Assembly (NCBI GenBank): GCA_009837085.1 | Contig: VXUF01000134.1 | Location: 16,691 to 80,690, forward strand | Direction: 5' to 3' | Source of the DNA: Holophagales bacterium | GTDB taxonomy: Bacteria; Acidobacteriota; Thermoanaerobaculia; Multivoradales; Multivoraceae | DNA length: 64,000 bases | Part shown: piece by piece, positions 38,308-49,642 of the stretch | Position numbering within the stretch: position 1 is the stretch's first letter | How the letters are laid out: each line of letters starts with the position of its first letter | Translations under genes and position numbers: made by a program | Notes under the pieces: model-generated | The model's input: the letters and a program-made list of their open reading frames with translations, nothing else | What the model was told of the DNA's origin: nothing | The model's database searches: none

Positions 38308-39528
38308 ATGAACTTCGACTCGTTGCTCAGCGGCGAGGAGCGACTCATCCGGGACACCGTCCGCCAGTTCGTCGACGAGCGGGTAAAGCCCATCATCGAG
38401 CAGTGCCATCGGGAGGCGCGGGCGCCGATGGAACTCGCTTCCGAGCTCGGCGATCTGAACCTGTTCGGAGCGAACTTCACGGAGTACGGGCTGCCCGGGC
38501 TCGGTGACGTGGCCTACGGGCTGGTCATGCAGGAACTGGAGCGCGGGGACTCGGGGATCCGCAGCATGGTCTCGGTCCAGAGTTCGCTGGTGATGTACCC
38601 GATTCTCACGTTCGGTTCCCAGGAGCAGAAGGATCGGTTCATTCCCGGGCTGGCGAGCGGGCGGATGATCGGCTGCTTCGGGCTCACCGAGCCGGACTTC
38701 GGTTCGAACCCGTCGGCGATGCGCACGCGCGCGCGGCGCGACGGGGACTGCTGGGTGCTGAACGGCGCCAAGCAGTGGATCACCAACGGCAGCGTCGCCG
38801 ACGTTGCGGTCGTCTGGGCGCGAACGGACGAAGGGATCCGCGGGTTTCTGGTCGAGAAGGGCACCGAGGGCTTCGTGAGCGCGGAGCAGCACGGGAAGTT
38901 CTCGCTCCGGGCCTCGGTCACCGGCGAACTCTCGTTCCAGAACTGTCGCATTCCGGCCGACAACATCCTGCCGGGCACCCGCGGCGTGGGCAGCGCGCTC
39001 CAGACCCTGAACCAGGCGCGCTACGGCATCTGCTGGGGCGGGCTCGGGTCGGCGATGGAGTGCTACTACACGGCGCTCGAGTACGCCCGTCAACGGGTGC
39101 AATTCGCAGGTCAGCCGATCGCCAGTCACCAGCTCGTCCAGGAGAAGCTGGCCTGGATGATCACCGAGATCACCAAGGGACAGTTCCTCGTCTACCAGTT
39201 GGCGGGGCTGAAGACGGCGGGGACGATGGAACCGCAGCACGTGTCGATGTGCAAGCGGAACAACGTCTGGGTGGCGCGCGAATGCGCGAAGCTGGCGCGC
39301 GAGATTCTCGGTGCCAACGGCATTTCGGACGAGTACCCGGTCGTCCGCCACATGCTGAACATCGAGTCCGTCTACACCTACGAGGGCACACACGACATCC
39401 ACGGCCTCGTGATCGGCGCGGCGATCACCGGCATCCCCTCCTTCAACCCGCCGATGAGCCGCAGCCAGGCGCGCGAAGCCGCCGACCGGCCGGAGCTGGC
39501 CGCTGCCGCCGCGGGGGCCGGCTCGTGA
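38308..39528 (+). CDS. Acyl-CoA dehydrogenase, glutaryl-CoA dehydrogenase-like
   Basis: [72 protein letters not shown]. Confidence 0.92.
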   Translation: MNFDSLLSGEERLIRDTVRQFVDERVKPIIEQCHREARAPMELASELGDLNLFGANFTEYGLPGLGDVAYGLVMQELERGDSGIRSMVSVQSSLVMYPILTFGSQEQKDRFIPGLASGRMIGCFGLTEPDFGSNPSAMRTRARRDGDCWVLNGAKQWITNGSVADVAVVWARTDEGIRGFLVEKGTEGFVSAEQHGKFSLRASVTGELSFQNCRIPADNILPGTRGVGSALQTLNQARYGICWGGLGSAMECYYTALEYARQRVQFAGQPIASHQLVQEKLAWMITEITKGQFLVYQLAGLKTAGTMEPQHVSMCKRNNVWVARECAKLAREILGANGISDEYPVVRHMLNIESVYTYEGTHDIHGLVIGAAITGIPSFNPPMSRSQAREAADRPELAAAAAGAGS

Positions 39529-40499
39529 CCGGGGAGCTCCGCGACCATGACTTCGTCGCCGTGACCGAGGCTGCCGCGGTCGCGGCGGCCCAGACGATGG
39601 GATACGGCGACCGCCACCACTCGGACCACGTCGCCGTCGAGGCGATGCGCGGCGTCCTGGCGGACATGGCGATCGACGGCCGGGTGGTGATCGGCGAGGG
39701 GGAGCGCGACAGGGCGCCCATGCTCTACGTCGGTGAGAAGGTCGGCCGCAGGGCCGCGGGCGATCTGCAGGTGGACTTCGCGGTCGACCCGCTGGAGGGG
39801 ACGAATCTCTGCGCCACCGGGGCTTCCGACGCCATGGCGGTGCTCGCCGCGTCCGAGCGTGGCGGCCTGCTCCACGCCCCCGACATCTACATGGACAAGA
39901 TCGTGGTCGGCCCGACGGCCCGCGGCAAGGTCGATCTGGATGCTCCGGTCGAGGACAACCTGAAGGCGATCGCGGCCGCCTTCGACTGCGCCGTCAGCGA
40001 CTTGACCGTGGTCGTACTCGACCGGGACCGGCACCGGAACCTGGTCGACGACATCCGGACCGCCGGGGCGCGGATCAAGCTGATCGGCGACGGCGACCTG
40101 TCGACGGCGATCGCGGCGGCGGTCCGCGGCACCGGCATCCACGCGGTGATCGGCGCCGGCGGCGCGCCGGAAGGGGTGATCACGGCGGCGGCGATGCGTT
40201 GCCTCGGCGGGGAGATTCAGGGGAGGCTGTCGGCGCTTTCCGACGAGCAGAAGCGGCGGCTCGCCGAGTTCGACATAGAGGATCCCGACCGCATCTACCG
40301 GACCGAAGAGCTGGCGCCGGGGGAGGACATCCTGTTCTGCTGCACCGGCGTCACCGGCGGCGACCTGCTCCGGGGCGTCCGCTTCTTTGGCGACGGCTTC
40401 CGGACGTCGACGTTGACCATGTCGCTCAAGGAAGGCGTCATTCGATTCGTCGAGACGATTCACCGTGGCGAGGACGGCGGTCCCGTCTACTTCTACTGA
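39525..40499 (+). CDS. glpX: Class II fructose-1,6-bisphosphatase
   Basis: [66 protein letters not shown] start overlaps the upstream stop. Confidence 0.93.
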   Translation: MTGELRDHDFVAVTEAAAVAAAQTMGYGDRHHSDHVAVEAMRGVLADMAIDGRVVIGEGERDRAPMLYVGEKVGRRAAGDLQVDFAVDPLEGTNLCATGASDAMAVLAASERGGLLHAPDIYMDKIVVGPTARGKVDLDAPVEDNLKAIAAAFDCAVSDLTVVVLDRDRHRNLVDDIRTAGARIKLIGDGDLSTAIAAAVRGTGIHAVIGAGGAPEGVITAAAMRCLGGEIQGRLSALSDEQKRRLAEFDIEDPDRIYRTEELAPGEDILFCCTGVTGGDLLRGVRFFGDGFRTSTLTMSLKEGVIRFVETIHRGEDGGPVYFY

Positions 40500-40535
40500 G
40501 GTGGGGAACGTGGACGGCACAGTGGCGGAGCGGCC

Positions 40536-41024
40536 GTGATCAAGCCGGACCACTGGATCCGCGCCTGGGGCGAAGCGGGCGGCGTCGACCCCTTCGAACC
40601 GAACCAGGTGAACGCCGCCAGCTACGACGTCCGCGTCGGCGACCACTGGATCTGCCCCACACGCGATCCGGAGGAGTTCCACGGCGACAGGATCAAGCTG
40701 TTCCCGAACGAGGTCGTGCTCGCCACCACCCTCGAGTTCGTGCGCATTCCGCGTTCGGTGGCCTGCGACCTGAAGCTCAAGTCCACGCTGGGGCGGCTGT
40801 GGATCAACCACTCGCTGGCCGGCTGGTGCGACCCGGGATTCGAGGGGAACATCACCCTCGAGTTGCAGAACCTCGGACCGGTCCCGTTCGTGCTGGACGC
40901 GGGCCGCCGAATCGCCCAGCTCATTTTCATCGCGATGGAGTCCGAGCCGGAGACCGCCTACGGCGAACCGGGCGCTGGAAGCCGGTACCAGCACCAGCGC
41001 GGCGCCACCCGGGCGCGGTCCTGA
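40536..41024 (+). CDS. dcd: dCTP deaminase
   Basis: NAASYDVRVG, LKLKSTLGRLWI, AGWCDPGFEGNITLELQN, RIAQLIFI. Confidence 0.85.
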   Translation: MIKPDHWIRAWGEAGGVDPFEPNQVNAASYDVRVGDHWICPTRDPEEFHGDRIKLFPNEVVLATTLEFVRIPRSVACDLKLKSTLGRLWINHSLAGWCDPGFEGNITLELQNLGPVPFVLDAGRRIAQLIFIAMESEPETAYGEPGAGSRYQHQRGATRARS

Positions 41025-41037
41025 GGCGGAGGCTGCC

Positions 41038-41511
41038 GTGCCGGAACCTGCTCACCAGACGATTCGGCTCTCCATCGGCAGCCGGTACGAGAACATCGAG
41101 CTGGTTCAGGCGGTGCTCGACGAAACACTCGAGTCGCTACCGATCGACGAAGAGACGGGCTACTGGATGGGCATCGCGTTGCGGGAGGCGCTGACGAACG
41201 CGATCAAGCACGGCAACGGTCTCGATCCCGAGAAGAAAGTGGACGTGTGCCTGGCGGTGGACGAGATCGGTGTCGACATCACAGTCGAGGACCAGGGCAG
41301 CGGCTTCGATCCGGACGCCGTGGCGGACCCGTTGGCCCCGGACAACCTGCTCAGGACGGAAGGCAGAGGCATCTTCTACATGCGCAGGTTCATGGATAAG
41401 ATCGACTACGATTTCGGCGCCGATGGCGGCACGAAGGTCCGGCTTCACAAGAAGTTCGGCGCCCCGGGCATCAGCGCCGAAGCAGACCAGGGAGGAGCGA
41501 ATGAAGATTGA
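41038..41511 (+). CDS. RsbW-like anti-sigma serine kinase (HATPase_c)
   Basis: GIALREALTNAIKHGN (N-box), DITVEDQGSGFDPDAV (G1), GRGIFYMRRFMDKIDY (G2). Confidence 0.88.
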   Translation: MPEPAHQTIRLSIGSRYENIELVQAVLDETLESLPIDEETGYWMGIALREALTNAIKHGNGLDPEKKVDVCLAVDEIGVDITVEDQGSGFDPDAVADPLAPDNLLRTEGRGIFYMRRFMDKIDYDFGADGGTKVRLHKKFGAPGISAEADQGGANED

Positions 41512-41839
41512 AAAGCGCCAGCGTGATGGAGCGACGATTCTCGATCTCCAGGGCAGGATCACGATCGGCGAGGGCGATGTGGCTCTGAGAGAAGCTGTCC
41601 TCGCGGCGGTCGGCGAGGGCGCTACGAGCATCCTGCTCAACATGGGCCGGGTGCGTTCGATCGACTCCTCCGGCGTCGGCGAACTGGTTGCCGCCTACAC
41701 CACGGTCACCAACCGGGGCGGCAAGCTGCGCCTGTTCTCCATGCCGAGCCGGATCCTTGGGGTGCTCCAGATCACCCAGTTGGTCACCGTGCTGGACATC
41801 CTGGAGGACGAGGACGAGGCAGTCGCTTCGCTCGCCTGA
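41501..41839 (+). CDS. STAS-domain anti-sigma factor antagonist
   Basis: ATILDLQGRITIGEGDVALREAV...ILLNMGRVRSIDSSGVGELVAAYTTV; conserved DSSG with phosphorylatable Ser. Confidence 0.92.
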   Translation: MKIEKRQRDGATILDLQGRITIGEGDVALREAVLAAVGEGATSILLNMGRVRSIDSSGVGELVAAYTTVTNRGGKLRLFSMPSRILGVLQITQLVTVLDILEDEDEAVASLA

Positions 41840-41846
41840 CGGAGCG

Positions 41847-43076
41847 GTGCACGTGGAAGGCAGCGAGCGGTCGCCGGCGCAGCGCCGCTGGGGGTTGGGC
41901 CGCCGCGGCTTCGGCGGCGGCCGGCTGACTGCCGTCTGCCTTTCCCTGCTCCTGGTCCTGGGTCTCGCGGGCGGCGCCTGGCTGGGCGCCAGCGACGAAA
42001 CGGAAGGCACTGGCCGGGACTCGATCTACAAGTACCTCACGCTGTGGGAGGAGGTACTTCGGCTGATCCGCGGCTCGTACGTCGAGGAGACCGACGGACG
42101 GAGTCTGACGGCTGGCGCCATGGATGGCGTGACGGACGCCCTCGATCCCTTCTCGGTCTACGTACCGGCGAGCGAGGTCGAGTCGTACCGGGCAGCGCAT
42201 GCGGTGGGTCGTCGGCATTCGGGCGTCCTCGTGCTCAAGGAGCGCGGCACCGCCTACGTGGTCGCGGTCGACGACGGAAGCCCGGCGGAGACCGCGGGAC
42301 TGGAGCCGGGTGACATCGTCGCCGGCATCAACGGTCGTTCGTCCCGCGCGATGCCCCTGTGGGAGCTGCGGCGTCAGCTCGCCGGCCCGGTCGGGTCCAA
42401 ACTGGATCTGGAACTGGTGCGGCGTGGCAACAGCGTCGAAGCGAGTCTGATCCTGGACGAGTACGAGCCGCTTCCGCCGGAGTTGGAGGAGATCCGCGGG
42501 GTCGGCGTGCTGAGGATCCCGAGCTTCGGTTCCGGCACGGCAGCCCGGGTGGAGGCGTTGCTCGCCGGCTACGCTGGCGACTCCCTGCTGATCGATCTCC
42601 GTGGCGTCGCGGGAGGTTCCGCCGAGGCCGCCTACGCGGTGGCGGGCCTGTTCGCCAGCGGCGAGCTGGGCAGCCTGATCGATCGGGAGGACGTGAAGCT
42701 CAGGACCTTCGAAGGTGCGGGGGGGCTGTACTCGGGAGATATCGACATCCTGACCGATCGCAGTTCACAGGGACCGGCAGAGATCCTGACCGCCGTCCTG
42801 CGCCAGGCGGTCGACGCGGACCACACTGGCGAGTCGACCTTCGGCTACGCCGGAACGCTGCGGCAGATCGAGCTGCCGAACGGCGGCGGCGTGCTCGAGA
42901 CGACCGCGGCCTTCTACACGGACCCCGAGGGCGAACGGCTGAACCGCAGAATCCGCGTCAGCAACGACCGCCGCCTGAGCGCGTTCGCCGAAAGGGACGA
43001 CGGATCGGACCAGGTCCTGGACGAGGCTCTGGGCCTGTTCATCATGGAGACGCCCGCCGAGCCGGACCCACCCTGA
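41847..43076 (+). CDS. S41/CtpA-family PDZ protein, probably a degenerate (pseudo)protease
   Basis: Signal/TM N-terminus, PDZ (VVAVDDGSPAETAGLEPGDIVAGING), S41 core LLIDLRGVAGG...LTDRSSQGPAEIL...GESTFGYAGTLRQ. GTG start assumed. Confidence 0.83.
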   Translation: MHVEGSERSPAQRRWGLGRRGFGGGRLTAVCLSLLLVLGLAGGAWLGASDETEGTGRDSIYKYLTLWEEVLRLIRGSYVEETDGRSLTAGAMDGVTDALDPFSVYVPASEVESYRAAHAVGRRHSGVLVLKERGTAYVVAVDDGSPAETAGLEPGDIVAGINGRSSRAMPLWELRRQLAGPVGSKLDLELVRRGNSVEASLILDEYEPLPPELEEIRGVGVLRIPSFGSGTAARVEALLAGYAGDSLLIDLRGVAGGSAEAAYAVAGLFASGELGSLIDREDVKLRTFEGAGGLYSGDIDILTDRSSQGPAEILTAVLRQAVDADHTGESTFGYAGTLRQIELPNGGGVLETTAAFYTDPEGERLNRRIRVSNDRRLSAFAERDDGSDQVLDEALGLFIMETPAEPDPP

Positions 43077-43887
43077 GCTTCACCCGCTCCCACAACCGTT
43101 CCAGTTCCTCCAACGGGTAGTCGCCGCCAGGCTTGAGTTCCGCCTCCATTGCCGCGAAGCGGCGGCGGAACTTCCGGTTTGCCGCGGCCAGCGCGCGTTC
43201 AGGGTCGACGTCCAGATGGCGGGCGAGGTTGGCGACCGCGAACAGCACGTCGCCCAGCTCCTCTTCGACCCGAGCCTTCGCCTCGCCGGACCGGCCGGCC
43301 TGGTCGTTCGCCGTCTCGTGGTCCAGTTCGCCGAGTTCTTCGGCCACCTTTGCTCGCACAGCCTTGGTCGAGTCCCAGTCGAAACCGATGCCGGCCGCCT
43401 TCTGCCCGAGCCGATAGGCGCCGACGAGCGCCGGCAGGGAGGCTGGTACGCCGTCCAGCACGGAGCGTTCGCCGTCGGGGCTGCGCTTCCGCTGCTCCCA
43501 CTTTGCCGCGACCTCGGCTGCGGAACCGGCCTCCGCCTGGTCCTTCTCGTCGCCGAAGACGTGGGGGTGGCGCGCGACCATCTTGTCGATCACCGTGCGG
43601 ATAGCCCCGCTCAGCGGCAGATCGCCCAGTTCGGCGCCGGTCAGGCGGGCAACGTAGACCGCCTCGAACAACAGATCGCCCAGTTCCTCGTTGATCGCGG
43701 CGGGATCGCGTTCGTCGATCGCGGCGGCCAGTTCGTGGGCCTCTTCGATCAGATAGGCCCGGAGGTCCGCCAGTGACAGCTCGCGGTCCCAGGGGCAGTC
43801 GACGCGCAACCGGTCGATCAGGTCGGCGATCGGAGCGAGCGAGCAGGAGTCGTGTCCGGCGCCGTCGCCTTTGTTACGATCTTGCAT
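43042..43887 (-). CDS. mazG: Nucleoside triphosphate pyrophosphohydrolase MazG
   Basis: LRVDCPWDRELSLADLRAYLIEEAHELAAAI...NEELGDLLFEAVYVA and second domain EELGELD...RVEEELGDVLFAVANLARHL. Start at MQDRNKGDG. Confidence 0.94.
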   Translation of the reverse strand: MQDRNKGDGAGHDSCSLAPIADLIDRLRVDCPWDRELSLADLRAYLIEEAHELAAAIDERDPAAINEELGDLLFEAVYVARLTGAELGDLPLSGAIRTVIDKMVARHPHVFGDEKDQAEAGSAAEVAAKWEQRKRSPDGERSVLDGVPASLPALVGAYRLGQKAAGIGFDWDSTKAVRAKVAEELGELDHETANDQAGRSGEAKARVEEELGDVLFAVANLARHLDVDPERALAAANRKFRRRFAAMEAELKPGGDYPLEELERLWERVKLRVGPARRASP

Positions 43888-43909
43888 TGGTCGGGAGCGG
43901 AGGTCGGAA

Positions 43910-44386
43910 GTGAAGGTCACCGACAGAAGGATGTTCACGGACGACGGAGAACTGCGCGAAGAGTACCGCTTCCTCGAGCAGCAGAAGGCCGGAACGGCGG
44001 CCGAGAAGCCACCTCCCGTCGCCAGTGAGGGCGGCCCGGCGAGTGCGGGCGGGGTGCCGCCTGGCGGGGCTGAACAGGCCGCGTCCGCGACGTCGTCCGC
44101 GGGCTCCGATGCGGGTGCTGCGCAGATGCCGCCGCGCGGGGCGCAGTCTCCCGGCTTCATGGACCTGGTCGCCGTACTCGCTGAGCCAATCGCCTTCCTG
44201 CTCGGCGACGCCCAGTTGCCGGACGGTCAGAGCGCCCAGGATCTGCCGCGGGCCCGGCTCCACATCGACCTGCTGGCGGTGCTGCAGGAGAAGACCCGGG
44301 GCAACGTCTCCGAGCAGGAGACGGCGTTGCTCGAGGATCTTCTCGCGCAGCTCCGGATGCGGTACGTCGAAAAGAGTCGCGGCTGA
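43910..44386 (+). CDS. DUF1844-containing protein
   Basis: C-terminal FMDLVAVLAEPIAFLLGDAQLPDG...LPRARLHIDLLAVLQEKTRGNVSEQETALLEDLLAQLRMRYVE; Ala/Gly/Pro-rich N-terminus. Confidence 0.82.
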   Translation: MKVTDRRMFTDDGELREEYRFLEQQKAGTAAEKPPPVASEGGPASAGGVPPGGAEQAASATSSAGSDAGAAQMPPRGAQSPGFMDLVAVLAEPIAFLLGDAQLPDGQSAQDLPRARLHIDLLAVLQEKTRGNVSEQETALLEDLLAQLRMRYVEKSRG

Positions 44387-44470
44387 CGGCCCGCTGATCC
44401 GGCCCCGTCCGATGGCGGGAGCCAGAGCGAAATCTGAGTGGCCCGCAATCATATTGCTGCCGCTCGGGAC

Positions 44471-44499
44471 TTGACAACAGATCGCTTAGGTCTTAGTGT
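44471..44499 (+). promoter_or_regulatory. Candidate promoter upstream of dnaK
   Basis: TTGACA at 44471 and weak TAGTGT at 44494 with 17-nt spacing; local AT-rich patch. Confidence 0.35.
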
Positions 44500-44584
44500 C
44501 CTTATCGCGTTCGGGCCAGGGCCAGGCGGTTGAGACCGCACCCGCCCGAAGCGCCCAAGGATGAACCGATCAGGAGAAAGAGTC

Positions 44585-46534
<1,950 letters not shown>

Positions 46535-46966
46535 GTGACGCCGCCGCGGTCGTCGCGTGGGCGCCGTCCCCCGTCCCGCCGCCGGCGGGTGGGGGGCGGC
46601 CGCTACGTGATGATCAGCAAGGTCGCCGAGCGCTACGACATCCATCCGCAGACCCTCCGGCTGTACGAGCGTGAGGGCCTGCTGGAGCCGCAACGAAGCG
46701 ATGGCAACACCCGCCTCTACGATGAAGACTCCCTGAACCGGCTCGAGTCGATCCTCACGCTGACCCGGGACATGGGCGTCAACCTCGCCGGAGTCGAGGT
46801 GATCCTCACGCTGCAGGAACGCTTGGCGCGGCTCGAGGCCGAGCGGGACAGGCTACTCTCGATCGTCGAGCGCGACGCGGCGGACCGCCGCCGGGGTGTC
46901 CGGCGGCGGCACGCCCTGGTCTGGGTGCGAAGCGGAGCGCTGGTCAAGGTCGAGGACGAGGAGTGA
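46535..46966 (+). CDS. hspR: MerR-family heat-shock repressor HspR-like
   Basis: MISKVAERYDIHPQTLRLYEREGLLEPQRSDGNTRLYDEDSLNRLESILTLTRDMGVNLAGVEVIL directly after dnaK. Confidence 0.87.
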   Translation: MTPPRSSRGRRPPSRRRRVGGGRYVMISKVAERYDIHPQTLRLYEREGLLEPQRSDGNTRLYDEDSLNRLESILTLTRDMGVNLAGVEVILTLQERLARLEAERDRLLSIVERDAADRRRGVRRRHALVWVRSGALVKVEDEE

Positions 46967-47697
46967 ACGAGGAAGGCTGCGAACTCTGCGACGGACGCGG
47001 TTGGATCGTCGACCTCGCGACGAACCAGGCGCGACGCTGCACCTGCCACTCGACCCGCGTCCGCAGCCGCCGCGTCGACGACCTGGGCATCCCGCCCAAG
47101 TACCAGGGTTGCCGGCTGACCAACTTCCGGCTTGCCGGTGACGTGGGCGATCAACTCCTCACCGCGCGCCGCGATTGTGACCGGTACATCGAGGAGTTCA
47201 TGGAGCTCGACGGATCGCTGAACGAATCCGGACTGGTGTTCATCGGTCCGAGCGGCCGGGGCAAGACGCACCTTGCGGTGGCGGTGCTGATCGAACTGGC
47301 CGAGCAGTACGGCGTAGGCGGCCGCTTCGTCGATTTCACGAGCCTGGTCGCCGACATCCAGGCGACGTTCCAGCCCGACGCTCCGCGGAACCAGGCCGAC
47401 CTGCTCCGTCCGCTCCAGGAGGCTGACGTCGTCGTCGTCGACGAGCTCGGCGCGCGCCGGCCCTCGCCGTTCGTCTCCGACACCCTGTACCTGCTGATCA
47501 ACGGCCGCTACATGGCTCGCCGGCCGACCCTGTTCACGAGCAACTATTACCTGACCTCCGAGGCTGACGGCGACCAGACCCTGGCTGGCCGCGTCCCCGC
47601 CAGCCTGATCAGCCGCCTACACCAGATGGCGAAGCCGATCCTCATCGACGCCGTCCGCGACTTCCGCCACGAAATGCAGGCGCATCAGCATCGGTAA
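46963..47697 (+). CDS. DnaC/DnaI-like AAA+ ATPase with N-terminal Cys-rich motif
   Basis: CELCDGRGWIVDLATNQARRCTC; GLVFIGPSGRGKTHLAVAVLIELAEQYGVGGRFVDFTSLVADIQ; VVVVDELGARRPSPF. Confidence 0.85.
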   Translation: MNEEGCELCDGRGWIVDLATNQARRCTCHSTRVRSRRVDDLGIPPKYQGCRLTNFRLAGDVGDQLLTARRDCDRYIEEFMELDGSLNESGLVFIGPSGRGKTHLAVAVLIELAEQYGVGGRFVDFTSLVADIQATFQPDAPRNQADLLRPLQEADVVVVDELGARRPSPFVSDTLYLLINGRYMARRPTLFTSNYYLTSEADGDQTLAGRVPASLISRLHQMAKPILIDAVRDFRHEMQAHQHR

Positions 47698-47723
47698 CAC
47701 CCGTCTCGCGGCATCGGCCGGAG

Positions 47724-47744
47724 GGGGGAGGGTCCCAGCGGACG
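47724..47744. repeat. Second copy of the GGGGGAGGGTCCCAGCGGACG intergenic motif
   Basis: 21-nt identity with 37115-37135; lies in a non-coding gap. Confidence 0.85.
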
Positions 47745-47788
47745 CCGCGGGACTGGAAGCCGCCGCTTTGGCGTATTTCCAATAACGT

Positions 47789-49642
47789 ATGGAACGGGCG
47801 ATGGGAGTGAGCGGATCACAGAGGGTTGAGCGGTGGATGACCGACTTGGGTCTGGGCGTTGCGGCCTGTCTGCTGCTGGCGACGGCATCGGCAGTGCATC
47901 CCGGTGCGGCGACGTCTCCTCCGTCGATCGTTCTGCCGGAGGAGATTCGGCTGGGGCTGGCCACGGACCTGGAGCGGGTCGAGGTCGCCTGCTGCGACGG
48001 GCCTTCGTGGCTTGTGGACGACGCGGGCCGACAGTACGAGGTGATCGGGTCCTTCGAAGTGATCGCAGCCCCGGGGAAGGCGAGTCCGGGAGTCCATCGT
48101 CTGCAGGTGGCGGCGTTGCGGGATCGGGTGCAGGCGGAGAGGCTGGCCGGCCGGTTGGCGGGTCTGCTCGATCAGGAGGCTGACTCTGTGCTCGATGCGG
48201 CTACCGGCCTGTATCGGGTTCGCGTGGGCCGCTTCGGTGACCGGGAGGCAGCGGAGGAGGCCCGCGGCCGGCTTCATGTCGAAGGGTTCGACGACGTATG
48301 GATCACGATCGAGGGCCAGGTTCTGGAGGAGCCGGGCTTCGAGATTGAAGGAGTCGGGAGGGTCGCGGGGCGGAGGCTGCGGCTCGAGTCGGCCGACGGC
48401 GTCGTCGACATCCTGGGCCGTCGCTACCGGGGTGCGCTCGAGGTCTTCCTGAGCGACCGGGCCGGCCTGAACGTCGTCAACGCCGCGCCGCTCGAGGACT
48501 ACCTGCGCGGCGTCGTGCCGGTCGAGCTCGGGCCGGACCTGTACCCGGAGATCGAGGCGATCAAGGCGCAGGCCGTGGCCGCTCGCACGTACGCGGTCAA
48601 GCGCCTTGGCGAGTTCGAAGGGGAGGGGTACGACCTCTGCGCCACGCCGCTGTGCCAGGTGTACGGCGGTCTGGACGTGGAACACCCGGTCTCGGACCAG
48701 GCGATCGTCTCCACTCGCGGCGAGATCCTGCTGCGCGGCGGCATTCCCCAGGAGGCGCTGTTCACGGCGAGTTGCGGCGGCGGCACCGAACTCGTCGATC
48801 ACGTCTTTCCTCTTCTGGCGGGTGGCGGTCCGACGGGAACCGCCTGCGTCGAAGGGGGAGTCGTGACCCTGGCAGGCGGCGCCGAGGGATCGCCCGCCAG
48901 GCATCTGCTGAAGTCTCTAGGCGTTCGCAGGGTGCGTGAGGGGCGCGTCGAAGAGCGGCTGAGCCGCGCCCGTTCCGGGGGCGGCCTGGAGGTCGTTGGA
49001 GGAAACCTGGGCGGCCTCGACGGCGGCTGGCTCGATCTGCGCGAGCAGGGTCGTCGCCGGCTGGCGCCACTGGCGTCCGGGACGGAGTTGCTGTTGACCG
49101 AGGTCCGGGCTGGGGCGCCGCCCGAGGATCTCGGCGTTCCCACGCGGAACCTTGCGGCAGCGCCCGGAGATCGGCTGCGCGTGTACCTGGCCCGCGGCCG
49201 GGTGGTCCTCATCGTTCACGAGGCGCCGAAGCGGCGAGATCAGGTGGCCGCGGAGCCGTGGTCCGTGTGGCGTTCCCACGATTCCGTGCGAGTCGCGGCG
49301 GAAAGGCGCTTTCCCGGCCTGGGCCTCAGGTCCCTGAGGGTGCTCGAACGCGGCGTCTCGGGCCGGGTGGTGCGCATCGACCTGATCGGCGAACAGGGCG
49401 CGGTGGAACTCCAGGGTCTCGCGATCCGCTGGCTGCTCGATGTCCCTGAACACCTCGTGGAGCTGACGGCCGAGACCGGCGATGGGGCTGTTCCCGGCTG
49501 GCGCTTCGCCGGCCGCGGCCGGGGCCACGGTGTCGGTATGTGCCAGGTGGGCTCGTACCTCATGGCGCAGCGCGGTCTGACCTATCGCGAGATCCTCTGG
49601 CACTACTACGGCGCGGTCGACGTCGGCAGGTTCGCCTCATGA
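47789..49642 (+). CDS. SPOR-like + SpoIID/LytB domain protein (putative peptidoglycan lytic enzyme)
   Basis: SPOR-like repeat VHRLQVAALRDRVQAERLAGRL...YRVRVGRFGDREAAEEARGRL; SpoIID APLEDYLRGVVPVELGPDLYPEIEAIKAQAVAARTYAVKR and GRGHGVGMCQVGSYLMAQRGLTYREILWHYY. Confidence 0.88.
   Translation: MERAMGVSGSQRVERWMTDLGLGVAACLLLATASAVHPGAATSPPSIVLPEEIRLGLATDLERVEVACCDGPSWLVDDAGRQYEVIGSFEVIAAPGKASPGVHRLQVAALRDRVQAERLAGRLAGLLDQEADSVLDAATGLYRVRVGRFGDREAAEEARGRLHVEGFDDVWITIEGQVLEEPGFEIEGVGRVAGRRLRLESADGVVDILGRRYRGALEVFLSDRAGLNVVNAAPLEDYLRGVVPVELGPDLYPEIEAIKAQAVAARTYAVKRLGEFEGEGYDLCATPLCQVYGGLDVEHPVSDQAIVSTRGEILLRGGIPQEALFTASCGGGTELVDHVFPLLAGGGPTGTACVEGGVVTLAGGAEGSPARHLLKSLGVRRVREGRVEERLSRARSGGGLEVVGGNLGGLDGGWLDLREQGRRRLAPLASGTELLLTEVRAGAPPEDLGVPTRNLAAAPGDRLRVYLARGRVVLIVHEAPKRRDQVAAEPWSVWRSHDSVRVAAERRFPGLGLRSLRVLERGVSGRVVRIDLIGEQGAVELQGLAIRWLLDVPEHLVELTAETGDGAVPGWRFAGRGRGHGVGMCQVGSYLMAQRGLTYREILWHYYGAVDVGRFAS

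Noticed and set aside
44461-44584. HAIR or CIRCE element upstream of dnaK
   Set aside because: No CTTGAGT-N7-ACTCAAG or TTAGCACTC-N9-GAGTGCTAA pattern found by eye; only loosely similar CTTAG repeats.
46963-47697. DnaC-like ATPase as an IS21 IstB transposition protein
   Set aside because: No istA-like transposase or terminal repeats nearby; the gene is coupled to hspR.
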